NCBI GenBank assembly: GCA_011051075.1
Contig: DREN01000012.1
Coordinates: 1 to 7,953 of the forward strand
Source of the DNA: Deltaproteobacteria bacterium
Lineage (GTDB): Bacteria > Desulfobacterota > DSM-4660 > Desulfatiglandales > Desulfatiglandaceae
Direction of reading: 5' to 3'
DNA length: 7,953 bases
Positions 1 to 5,844 of this stretch are shown here, in pieces. Under the pieces are notes generated by a model, which saw nothing but the letters and a program-made list of their open reading frames with translations, did no database searches and was not told the origin of the DNA. Position numbers and translations under genes: made by a program. Numbering within the stretch: the first letter of the stretch is position 1; each line of letters opens with the position of its first letter.

Positions 1-8
1 CAGACCTC

Positions 9-167
9 GTTGAATAGTTGAGTGGTTAAATGGTTGAGTAGGAAAATATATTCTACTATTTCAGGATGTTATGGTTTTTCAAATGCTGACTGTCCAATTT
101 TCAAGGCAATCATGGGTATGATCAATCATAACAACGACTTAACCACTCAACTACTTAACTACTTAAC
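9..167. repeat. Inverted pair of degenerate octamer arrays
   Basis: Bases 9-40 are four head-to-tail copies of an octamer with consensus GTTRARTR. Bases 136-167 are four copies of its reverse complement (YAYTYAAC). The arms share a perfect 15-bp inverted match (15-29 with 139-153), so the unit could fold into a long imperfect hairpin around an AT-rich centre of about 95 bases. The left array could extend beyond the window. An open frame from 22 to 279 runs through the repeats, but its first half is only repeat and AT-rich sequence and looks like no protein. The unit ends one base before a decayed signalling-gene fragment, so it may have inserted there or recombined at that point. I read it as a small non-coding repeat element; its mobility is inferred, not shown. 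Confidence 0.6.
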
Positions 168-168
168 G

Positions 169-309
169 ATGTCTGCATGTAAAAGGATCCGTGATGATCA
201 TGGTTATTGGACCCAGATTGAAAGGTATATCAGGGATCATTCCGAGGCCGACTTCAGCCACGGTATTTGCTCTGAATGACAAAACAAGCTCTATCCCGAT
301 TTCGGTTGA
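169..309 (+). pseudogene. Decayed C-terminal Cys-rich tail of a PAS/receiver signalling protein
   Basis: Translation from 169 reads SACKRIRDDHGYW, then QIERYIRDHSEADFSHGICSE, then a TGA at 277-279, then QNKLYPDFG and a second TGA at 307-309. From memory this matches a tail common at the ends of deltaproteobacterial response-regulator and PAS proteins, of the form CxxCKKIRDDxGYWxQIExYI...EFSHGICPxCxxKLYP. Two of its four cysteines are lost: the first is replaced by Met at the edge of the repeat unit, and the fourth is replaced by the TGA. No PAS or receiver domain lies upstream, because the frame runs straight into the octamer repeats. I therefore call it a remnant rather than a small gene. 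A selenocysteine reading of the TGA is possible but less likely. It belongs to the same broad type of signalling protein as the gene at 619 but is not a copy of that gene's end. Confidence 0.7.
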
Positions 310-488
310 ATAGGTCGTACATTCAAATAGGTAGTACGGGACAACCGTTCTGTTTGTTGGGCACCGTGCGCCTTTGCCGAACCATAAAGGAGCTGACGCC
401 GGAAGAACCATTAACGTTTGTCTCCGGGGTCCCCCCCCAGGTAATGAAAACCGGGTTTGGGCATTTTTTTTCAGCGGCCAAATTTCTC
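310..488. other. Intergenic stretch without a convincing gene
   Basis: Frames are open here (for example 276-635 and 374-556 on the plus strand), but their translations show no recognisable domain, no good ribosome binding site and low-complexity runs, including eight C (431-438) and eight T (464-471). A nested stem sits at the left edge: CGGTTG 303-308 with CAACCG 342-347, enclosing CGTAC 316-320 with GTACG 334-338. Near the right edge CCCAGG (436-441) can pair in RNA with TTTGGG (456-461) using two G-U pairs, followed by the T run. That is a weak terminator candidate which would insulate the promoter just downstream. Confidence 0.4.
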
Positions 489-517
489 TTTACCTCACGG
501 CCCCACCCCTTTATAAT
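489..517 (+). promoter_or_regulatory. Sigma70-type promoter of the receiver/PAS gene
   Basis: A perfect TATAAT is at 512-517. A four-of-six -35 match, TTTACC, is at 489-494, with an exact 17-base spacer. The expected start of transcription is about 524, giving a leader of roughly 95 bases before the ATG at 619. Nothing else between here and the gene resembles a promoter as well. Confidence 0.6.
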
Positions 518-544
518 CCGCGCCGACTCAGACCAAACATCGAG

Positions 545-612
545 CGCAGGACGTGATCACCGTAAGGAGGGTGAGCGGACTCCTGCGAAGCTATACGAAT
601 CCTTAGAGGATT
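545..612 (+). promoter_or_regulatory. Structured mRNA leader with a possible RBS switch
   Basis: A seven-base perfect stem (CGCAGGA 545-551 with TCCTGCG 581-587) encloses a second stem (TCACC 557-561 with GGTGA 570-574) whose loop is GTAAGGAG. Downstream, AATCCT (598-603) can pair with AGGATT (607-612) and hide the AGAGGA ribosome binding site (605-610) of the gene at 619. The loop sequence TAAGGA (563-568) is complementary to TCCTTA (600-605), so a pseudoknot could compete with the RBS hairpin. Four GGA triplets (549, 566, 577 and 608) also suit CsrA/RsmA binding. I do not recognise a known riboswitch class. The pairings are visible in the sequence; the regulatory role is inferred. Confidence 0.4.
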
Positions 613-618
613 ATCAGA

Positions 619-2130
619 ATGACAGATCTGGATAACAGAGAAGGGCGTCTTGTTGATGGTCTGGCAGGTTCGGGCACCTCTCGTGATCAGAGCCTATCGG
701 TAAAGGAAAGCCCGGATATCAGGGTGCTGCTGATCGATGACGAAGAGATCCTGGTTAAATACCTTTCAAAACGGCTTGAGCGGGAAGGTTTTGCTGTGAA
801 AGCCGTGTTTTCAGGTGAACAGGGCCTGGAAGCAGCGGCCCATGAAGACTTTGACGTGGTGGTGGTCGATCTCAAGATGCCAGGCATGGACGGTATTGAG
901 ATGCAGCAGGAGCTCAAGAAGATCAAACCCCTCGTACAGGTCATCGTACTTACGGGTCACGGAGCAATTGATACAGCCTTGGAGAGTGGCAAACAGGGTG
1001 CCTTCAGCTACCTGATTAAACCGACCGAATACTCCGAGCTTGTAAAGACCATAAAAGATGCCTACGGGAAGAAGCTCGAATTGCAGCAGGCCAAGCTCAT
1101 GAAGGATGCGGAGTTTTTCGGGAGCATGTTCATAAATTCACCTATCGGCATCTATATTGTTCAGGACGGGAAATTCATGTTCATGAACCCGGAATTCCTG
1201 AGGATCGGGGGCTACCTGGAAGAAGATCTTCTGGGTAAGGATTCCTTTCAGATTGTGCTCCCTGAAGACAGGGAAAAGGTGAGACGTTGCGCAGTGGAGA
1301 TGTTGAAGGGGGAGAGGCGGTCTCCCTACGAGCACCGGGTTGTGACCAAGGATGGTGAGATCAGGTGGATCATAGAGACGGTCACCTCTATCCAGTTCAA
1401 GGGCAGGAGATCGGTCCTGGGATTTTTCATGGATCATACGGAACACGAGAGGACAAAACAGGCCCTGGACATATCAGAGGACAAGTTCCGGAAGGCCTTC
1501 CGTTCCAGTCCCGACTGGTTCGTTATAAGCACCCTGGAAGACGGCTTTTACATCGATGTGAACGAGGCCTTCCTGAGGGCCACCGGTTATACCAAGGATG
1601 AGGTCCTGGGCCGTACCTCAAAGGAGTTGGGGATCTGGGCCGATTCTCATATACGGGATGAGATGGTCAGGACTCTCAGGGAAAAGGGCGCAGTTCGTAA
1701 CCTGGAGGTGGAGTTTCGCATGAAATCAGGTGAGATCAGGAATATGCTCTGGTCCGCTGAAGTCATAGACTACGGGGACGAGAAGTGCCTGATCGCCGTA
1801 ACCCGTGATATTACAGACCGCCACCGTGCACAGCAGGAGCGACTGAGGAGGGAGAAGCTCCAGGGTGTGCTTGAAACCGCTGCTGCTGCCTGCCACGAAA
1901 TAAACCAGCCGCTGCAGTATATCTTTCTTCTGTTGGATGAGATTCTGGACAAGGACCCTGAAAATGAAACCCTGAAGGAGATCAAGAAGCAGTACGACCG
2001 GATAAAGGGAATCACCAACAAGTTCGAAAATATTACCGTGTATGAAACAACGGACTACATCAAAGGGGAAAAGATTATCGATCTTGACAGAGCATCGGGC
2101 AAGGGCCGAGGAGAATCCCAGGAATTATAG
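619..2130 (+). CDS. Receiver-PAS-PAS protein with histidine phosphoacceptor domain, no ATPase domain
   Basis: A cytoplasmic two-component signalling protein of 503 residues. The receiver domain (about 35-150) has the acidic pair D40-D41, phosphoacceptor D84 in VVVDLKMPGMDG, T112 and K134, so all key residues are present. Two PAS domains follow (about 165-278 and 285-403). Each ends in the usual motif leading to the next helix (MDHTEHERTKQAL and TRDITDRHRAQQE). A kinase dimerisation segment (about 410-475) carries ACHEINQPLQ with candidate phospho-histidine H426. No HATPase_c domain follows: the N, G1 and G2 boxes are absent and the protein stops about 30 residues after the helices. Its ending (YETTDYIKG then KIIDLDRAS) resembles, from memory, a recurring deltaproteobacterial family, so this looks like a natural form rather than a truncation. 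It may relay phosphate from a separate kinase. The start is supported by AGAGGA eight bases upstream. There are no membrane segments, so it probably senses a cytoplasmic signal. No partner kinase lies nearby. Confidence 0.9.
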   Translation: MTDLDNREGRLVDGLAGSGTSRDQSLSVKESPDIRVLLIDDEEILVKYLSKRLEREGFAVKAVFSGEQGLEAAAHEDFDVVVVDLKMPGMDGIEMQQELKKIKPLVQVIVLTGHGAIDTALESGKQGAFSYLIKPTEYSELVKTIKDAYGKKLELQQAKLMKDAEFFGSMFINSPIGIYIVQDGKFMFMNPEFLRIGGYLEEDLLGKDSFQIVLPEDREKVRRCAVEMLKGERRSPYEHRVVTKDGEIRWIIETVTSIQFKGRRSVLGFFMDHTEHERTKQALDISEDKFRKAFRSSPDWFVISTLEDGFYIDVNEAFLRATGYTKDEVLGRTSKELGIWADSHIRDEMVRTLREKGAVRNLEVEFRMKSGEIRNMLWSAEVIDYGDEKCLIAVTRDITDRHRAQQERLRREKLQGVLETAAAACHEINQPLQYIFLLLDEILDKDPENETLKEIKKQYDRIKGITNKFENITVYETTDYIKGEKIIDLDRASGKGRGESQEL

Positions 2131-2158
2131 GGTCTGCTGAACGTGTAGGGCTTGGGGA

Positions 2159-3610
2159 TCACCCCATGGTTTTTATAGCCTTTCCACGGGTGGGGCCCCG
2201 TGATCTTTTTTTGCGCCTGGTCCTTTGTTTTTTCTTCGGCTGAGAGGTCTTGGGCATGGTGAGCCATTCCTCCTGGGGCTCCACGCATGGGAGCTTCCGG
2301 CCCATGAACTCTTCTATTGCAGGGATGAAAAAGGCGTCCATCTCATCGGCAAAACTGATGGAGGTGCCGGCGGCCCCTGCCCGGCCGGTGCGTCCGATCC
2401 TGTGGACGTAGTCCTCTGGGTCGTGGGGCAGCTTGAAGTTTATTACATGGTCCATACCCTCGATATGAATACCCCTCCCTGCCACGTCCGTTGCCACGAG
2501 GACCCGTATCTTACCTGCCTTGAAATCCTCAAGGCGGCGAAGCCGCTTTTTCTGGGGAACCTCGCCTGAGAGCATGGCGCAGTTAATGCCATACCTGGTC
2601 AGCATCTCCGAGAGCCTCCTCACCTCGTCCCGTCTGTTGCAGAAAACCAGGGCACGGCTCAGGTCCTGTTGGATTATTATGTTCAGGAGGAGGGCGAATT
2701 TATCATCTTTTGTCACGTTATAGACGATCTGTTCCACGGTATCCACCGCAACCTGTTCCGGTTCGATCTCAACGGTCACGGGGCTGTGGGTCCACTCCGA
2801 GGCCAGGCGGATGATCTGTGCGGTCAGCGTGGCGCTGAAAAGGAGGGTCTGGCGTTTCTCCTTATGAGGGGTGCTGTGAACGATCTTCCGCACATCCGGA
2901 ATAAAGCCCATGTCCAGCATGCGATCCGCCTCGTCGATGATCAGCACCTCCACTTTTTTCAGGCTGATGTCGTGCCGCCGCTGAAAGTCGAGGAGTCTTC
3001 CAGGGGTGGCCACCACTATGTCCACCGGATCGGATACGAGCTGCGTTCTCTGCTTGACGTAATCCATTCCCCCGAACACTGAAACGGTCTTGATGGCACA
3101 GTGCCTGGTAAGCTCCCTGCTCTCCTCTGATATCTGGATGACCAGTTCCCTTGTGGGGGCAAGGATCAGAACCCGGGGTGTGCCAGGTGCTGGTTTTCCC
3201 TGGAGGGGTTTGTTCAGTATGCGGGCGATCACGGTGATGAGAAAGGCTGCGGTCTTTCCCGTACCGGTCTGGGCCCGGCCTGTGGCATCCCTGCCAGAGA
3301 GTGTGCTGGGAAGGATCTCGGCCTGGATCGGCGTGCAGTACTCGAACCCAAGGTCGCTGATGGCGTGAAGGAGTGGATCGGGAAGGCCGAAGTCGTGAAA
3401 CCTGGTCTTTCCTTCCTTCTCCGGCACCTTGAAACGTGAGGCATCCCACTCTTCGTAAATGGCGTCTGCGGCCTGGGGCGGAGATGAATCTACGGAAAGA
3501 GCCTTCCTCTTTCCCCTCTTTCGTGGGGCACGTCTGTGAAAGGGAGGCCTTTCTCCGCCTGGGCCTCCCTCAGGGGTAGATCTGGTTTTTTTCCTGTTTG
3601 TCGTTTTCAG
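2159..3610 (-). CDS. rhlB: DEAD-box ATP-dependent RNA helicase, RhlB-like
   Basis: A cytoplasmic ATP-dependent helicase that unwinds short RNA duplexes; RhlB relatives act in mRNA decay with RNase E. With the start chosen here it has 483 residues. The basic N-terminal extension (1-60) ends in EEWDASRF, then KVPEKEGKTRFHDFG. The core has the Q motif (FGLPD from 74, Gln 96), Walker A AQTGTGKT 113-120, PTREL 152-156, TPGR 202-205, DEAD 226-229, SAT 259-261, ATDVAGRG 373-380 and HRIGRTGR 403-410. A Lys/Arg-rich tail follows, likely for RNA binding. Past the core, FFIPAIEEFMGRKLP resembles E. coli RhlB more than RhlE. The first ATG/GTG in frame is GTG at 3427, which has no ribosome binding site and would cut off the conserved W...F.VP..EGKTRF lead-in. 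The frame is open back to CTG at 3610, seven bases after AAGGAGG and overlapping the upstream stop as CTGA. I take that as the start. The gene is the second in an operon with the URO-D-like gene. Confidence 0.9.
   Translation of the reverse strand: MKTTNRKKTRSTPEGGPGGERPPFHRRAPRKRGKRKALSVDSSPPQAADAIYEEWDASRFKVPEKEGKTRFHDFGLPDPLLHAISDLGFEYCTPIQAEILPSTLSGRDATGRAQTGTGKTAAFLITVIARILNKPLQGKPAPGTPRVLILAPTRELVIQISEESRELTRHCAIKTVSVFGGMDYVKQRTQLVSDPVDIVVATPGRLLDFQRRHDISLKKVEVLIIDEADRMLDMGFIPDVRKIVHSTPHKEKRQTLLFSATLTAQIIRLASEWTHSPVTVEIEPEQVAVDTVEQIVYNVTKDDKFALLLNIIIQQDLSRALVFCNRRDEVRRLSEMLTRYGINCAMLSGEVPQKKRLRRLEDFKAGKIRVLVATDVAGRGIHIEGMDHVINFKLPHDPEDYVHRIGRTGRAGAAGTSISFADEMDAFFIPAIEEFMGRKLPCVEPQEEWLTMPKTSQPKKKQRTRRKKRSRGPTRGKAIKTMG
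2185..2212 (+). terminator. Rho-independent terminator inside the convergent helicase gene
   Basis: CACGGG (2185-2190) and CCCGTG (2197-2202) form a six-base GC-rich stem with a six-base loop. They are followed by ATC and a run of seven T (2206-2212). The orientation fits termination of the receiver/PAS gene ending at 2130. The hairpin lies entirely within the basic C-terminal tail of the helicase encoded on the other strand. A weaker hairpin just before it (TGGGG/CCCCA, 2153-2166, then T5 at 2170-2174) could assist. Confidence 0.6.
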
Positions 3611-4668
3611 ACCGTTTCCTCCTTTTCCATGAGCCTTGACATGAATTCCCTTCCGAAGTCATGGGCATAAGTGAAAAAGTGCTCCACCCTTTCCTCGGTT
3701 GAATTGAGGGGTATCTCACAGCCCGAGGAAAGTATATACCCGCTTCCCTCTGCAGCGGTCTCCACGCAGCCCCTGATGGCCTCCTCCATCTCTTCACGGG
3801 TTCCCGTGGCAAAAAGGGTGGTGGGAACGTTGCCCATGATGGTCAGCCTGCTGTCGGAGAGATCAACCATTTTTTTAAGGGATGAGGGGGCGTCAATACT
3901 TATGAAGTTGATCCCCGTGTCAATGAGATGCTCCATGATCGGATCAATATACCCGCATATATGGATGGTCATGGGTGCCCCCTTGGCCCTGAAATATTCA
4001 CAGAGGTCACGGTGGCAGGGTTTAATGAAATCCCGGTAGATCTCAGGGGAAATCAGGCTGCACGAGGCAAAGGCCTCTCCCAGGGACGGGAGAAATCCCA
4101 CCTCTATTACGGCATCGCCCACGGTTCGGACTACCTCTGTGGTGAACTCCATGAGTTCATGGACGAACCCGGGATCTGTTATACATTCCACAAGGAGCTG
4201 TTCCGCGCCCCTCAGGTGCATGGCAAGGTTCCAGGGGCCCGAGTTCCCTAACCCTACGGCCGCCTCTTTCCCGACCCCGGCGGAGACCCTTTCGCACAGC
4301 TCTAAGAAATAGGGGAGCCTCCCATCCTTTTTCGGGTCAGGCACCTTCAGGCCCGCGAGCTGGGATTGATCCTTGAGCAGGGGAGACCTGGGATGGGATA
4401 TGTTGTCTTCGGGGAACTCCAGTTCACACCCGAGGGCCTCCACTTCAAGGTAGATGTCGTTGTACACGATGACGCTGTCAGGGTGAAACCTGCGGTGGAA
4501 GGCAAGGTGGGCCTCAGCGCTCTTTCTCGCGTCCTTGAGGATTTCCCGCACCGAGTAGCCTCCGAGCCTTGAGCAGTATGGCCCGATCAGCACGGTGGTG
4601 GGAACCCTGTCCGCATGCCGCCGCTTCAGGGCGGAGATCATATAGTGCCGTCCGGTGAGTTTTTCCAT
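3607..4668 (-). CDS. Uroporphyrinogen decarboxylase (URO-D) family protein, MtaA-like
   Basis: A 353-residue cytoplasmic protein of the URO-D superfamily, recognised by its start (LTGRHYMISALKRRHADRVP), the GPWNLAMHLRG segment, the central SPEIYRDFIKP and MGNVPTTLFATGT followed by an ILSSGCEIP segment. It is more like the methyltransferase branch (MtaA/MtbA/CmuA) than true HemE, because it has the H236-x-C238 pair in IHICG and C317 in SSGCEIP. In those enzymes such residues bind the zinc that activates a thiol methyl acceptor. A role in corrinoid-dependent methyl transfer is therefore inferred, but no corrinoid protein or partner methyltransferase gene is in the window and the substrate is unknown. 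The ATG at 4668 gives the usual family start. Its ribosome binding site is weak (GGGGGA eight bases upstream, or AGGA too close). It is first in an operon and overlaps the helicase gene by four bases, so the two are probably translationally coupled. Confidence 0.85.
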   Translation of the reverse strand: MEKLTGRHYMISALKRRHADRVPTTVLIGPYCSRLGGYSVREILKDARKSAEAHLAFHRRFHPDSVIVYNDIYLEVEALGCELEFPEDNISHPRSPLLKDQSQLAGLKVPDPKKDGRLPYFLELCERVSAGVGKEAAVGLGNSGPWNLAMHLRGAEQLLVECITDPGFVHELMEFTTEVVRTVGDAVIEVGFLPSLGEAFASCSLISPEIYRDFIKPCHRDLCEYFRAKGAPMTIHICGYIDPIMEHLIDTGINFISIDAPSSLKKMVDLSDSRLTIMGNVPTTLFATGTREEMEEAIRGCVETAAEGSGYILSSGCEIPLNSTEERVEHFFTYAHDFGREFMSRLMEKEETV

Positions 4669-4712
4669 TGATCCTGTCCCCCAAATTCCTAATCCTTGTG
4701 CCTTGTGCCTTA

Positions 4713-4741
4713 ATTATACACCACTCGGCACCTCGTGTCGA
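4713..4741 (-). promoter_or_regulatory. Promoter of the URO-D-like/helicase operon
   Basis: On the minus strand TCGACA (4741-4736, five of six against TTGACA), a 17-base spacer and a perfect TATAAT (4718-4713) form a near-consensus sigma70 promoter. Transcription should start near 4706, giving a leader of about 38 bases. That leader contains part of a short CCTTGTG tandem repeat (plus-strand 4694-4707). Confidence 0.7.
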
Positions 4742-4793
4742 TAAAAAGAATGGGTGAGGTCTATCTGTTCATCCGTGGATCCACCACCCATTC
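4742..4793 (-). terminator. Possible minus-strand terminator upstream of the operon promoter
   Basis: On the minus strand a nine-base perfect stem (GAATGGGTG 4793-4785 with CACCCATTC 4756-4748) is followed directly by TTTTTA. The loop is long (28 bases) and holds the small palindrome ATCCGTGGAT. A transcript coming leftward out of the 4835-5126 element would end here, just before the -35 box of the next operon. No protein gene uses it in this window. Confidence 0.4.
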
Positions 4794-4834
4794 ACCAATT
4801 CCCTTGAGTCTTTAGGGAACCCGTGGTATTTATC

Positions 4835-5126
4835 GAGCTGTGCGGTTAGACTTCAGCAATTGTGGATACGGGATCTATCCCGTCCGTGGGGGTCTCTTTT
4901 CCAGAAGGACGCAAAACCCTATCTCATTTTATAGGGACGGCAGCATGCGCTTGAAATAAGCTACGGAAAAGCCCCAGGAGAGAGTCTCGGTTGGAGCATG
5001 TACGGGTCCCTGCCTGCTCCGAAGCTGTAATCCAATTAAGGGGACGTTCCATGTCGTGATGGAATATTTTGTTGCGTCCTTTGGAAAAGAGACCCCCACG
5101 GACTACCGGTAACCGCACAGGTCGGC
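4835..5126. mobile_element. MITE-like inverted-repeat element (292 bp)
   Basis: The ends are 14-base terminal inverted repeats with one mismatch (4835-4848, GAGCTGTGCGGTTA, against 5110-5123). A second, longer pair lies inside: a perfect 20-base inverted match (4883-4902 with 5083-5102) that continues after a small bulge as AAGGACGCAA (4905-4914) against 5072-5081. ATTTATC occurs as a direct repeat on both sides (4828-4834 and 5127-5133), as a target-site duplication would; it abuts the left terminal repeat but lies three bases from the right one. The interior holds further hairpins: CCCTAT/ATAGGG 4917-4936, GGAGCA/TGCTCC 4993-5020 and TTCCAT/ATGGAA 5047-5064. A 64-codon frame on the minus strand (5118-4924) resembles nothing and reads through the repeats. 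I see no transposase. It could be a transposon-derived MITE or a structured RNA; the nearest known relative was not recognised. Confidence 0.55.
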
Positions 5127-5184
5127 ATTTATCAGGAAAGACCGAGTCTCACCCACAAACTTCAACCCCTACAACCATCGGACA

Positions 5185-5844
5185 ATGATCCCACCCCAGG
5201 AAAAGAACACCGGCATGGATCTGGAGAGGCTTATCGCCTGCCCTGAATGCGATCTCCTGCTCCGGCGGATCCATGTGAGACCAAAGGTTAAGGCCATCTG
5301 CCCCAGATGCCGATCCCTGCTCTTTCAGGTAAAACCTGACCCTGTTGAGCGTACTCTTATCCTGAGCCTTACCGGCCTGATCCTGTTTGTGCCGGCCATG
5401 ATACTCCCTATCATGCGGCTCAACGCCCTGGGCCTCGAGCAGAGCGCCGGCATCCTCCAGTGGGTGAGCGCCCTGTTCAGAACCGGTTTTTCCCTGGTGG
5501 GTCTTGTGGTACTCCTCACGGTGGCTGTAATCCCCCTGGTCAAACTTACGCTTCTCTTCCACGTGTCCATGGGGATCAGGATGGGGACCGGGTGGAAGAT
5601 ACTTGGGCCCTCCTTCAGGATCTATCATCACATGGACGAGTGGGGAATGTTAGAGATTTCAACGCTCGGAATCCTTGTGTCAATCATAAAGCTTAAGGAC
5701 ATGGCCCAGATCTCCTACGGCACGGGGCTCCTCTGTTTTGCCCTCCTCATGATCGTGAGTCTCTGGGCATCGAACACCCTGGATCAACATGAATACTGGG
5801 CACTCATGAAGAGGAGGAAAAGCCGAACCGGATCTGACGGGTGA
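5185..5844 (+). CDS. pqiA: PqiA-like inner-membrane protein, first half
   Basis: A 219-residue PqiA/LetA-family membrane protein with one PqiA domain. The N-terminus is a zinc ribbon with two CxxC pairs (C19/C22 in CPEC, C39/C42 in CPRC). About four membrane segments follow (roughly 56-76, 103-127, 153-173 and 178-197). Family hallmarks are ILPIM after the first segment, the EWGMLEISTLGILVSIIKL stretch and SNTLDQHEYW near the end. PqiA and LetA are about 420 residues with two such domains; here each domain has its own gene. The role, inferred from E. coli, is to move lipids into or out of the MCE protein tube between inner and outer membrane. The ATG at 5185 has no clear ribosome binding site. 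The ATG at 5215 (residue 11) lies 13 bases after AGGA and keeps the whole zinc ribbon, so it is a real alternative. No promoter was found upstream; the leader abuts the repeat element. Confidence 0.87.
   Translation: MIPPQEKNTGMDLERLIACPECDLLLRRIHVRPKVKAICPRCRSLLFQVKPDPVERTLILSLTGLILFVPAMILPIMRLNALGLEQSAGILQWVSALFRTGFSLVGLVVLLTVAVIPLVKLTLLFHVSMGIRMGTGWKILGPSFRIYHHMDEWGMLEISTLGILVSIIKLKDMAQISYGTGLLCFALLMIVSLWASNTLDQHEYWALMKRRKSRTGSDG

Noticed and set aside
277..279. Selenocysteine codon as the primary interpretation
   Set aside because: The gene fragment lacks its upstream domains and first cysteine, and no convincing SECIS hairpin follows.
276..635. 119-codon open frame on the plus strand before the receiver gene
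   Set aside because: The translation matches nothing, crosses homopolymer runs, a promoter and a structured leader, overlaps the start of the real gene, and has no good ribosome binding site.
2862..3449. 195-codon minus-strand frame within the helicase gene
   Set aside because: It is an out-of-frame shadow of the helicase; all conserved motifs are in the other frame.
4924..5118. 64-codon minus-strand frame inside the inverted-repeat element
   Set aside because: It is made of the repeat arms and hairpins, has no recognisable domain and no clear ribosome binding site.
4835..5126. Retron or group II intron RNA
   Set aside because: The folded shape is suggestive, but no reverse transcriptase gene lies nearby and I do not see a domain V motif or retron msr/msd features.
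5104..5133. Promoter for the pqi operon using TTTATC as a -10 box
   Set aside because: No -35 match at suitable spacing; the hexamer is better explained as part of the direct repeat flanking the element.
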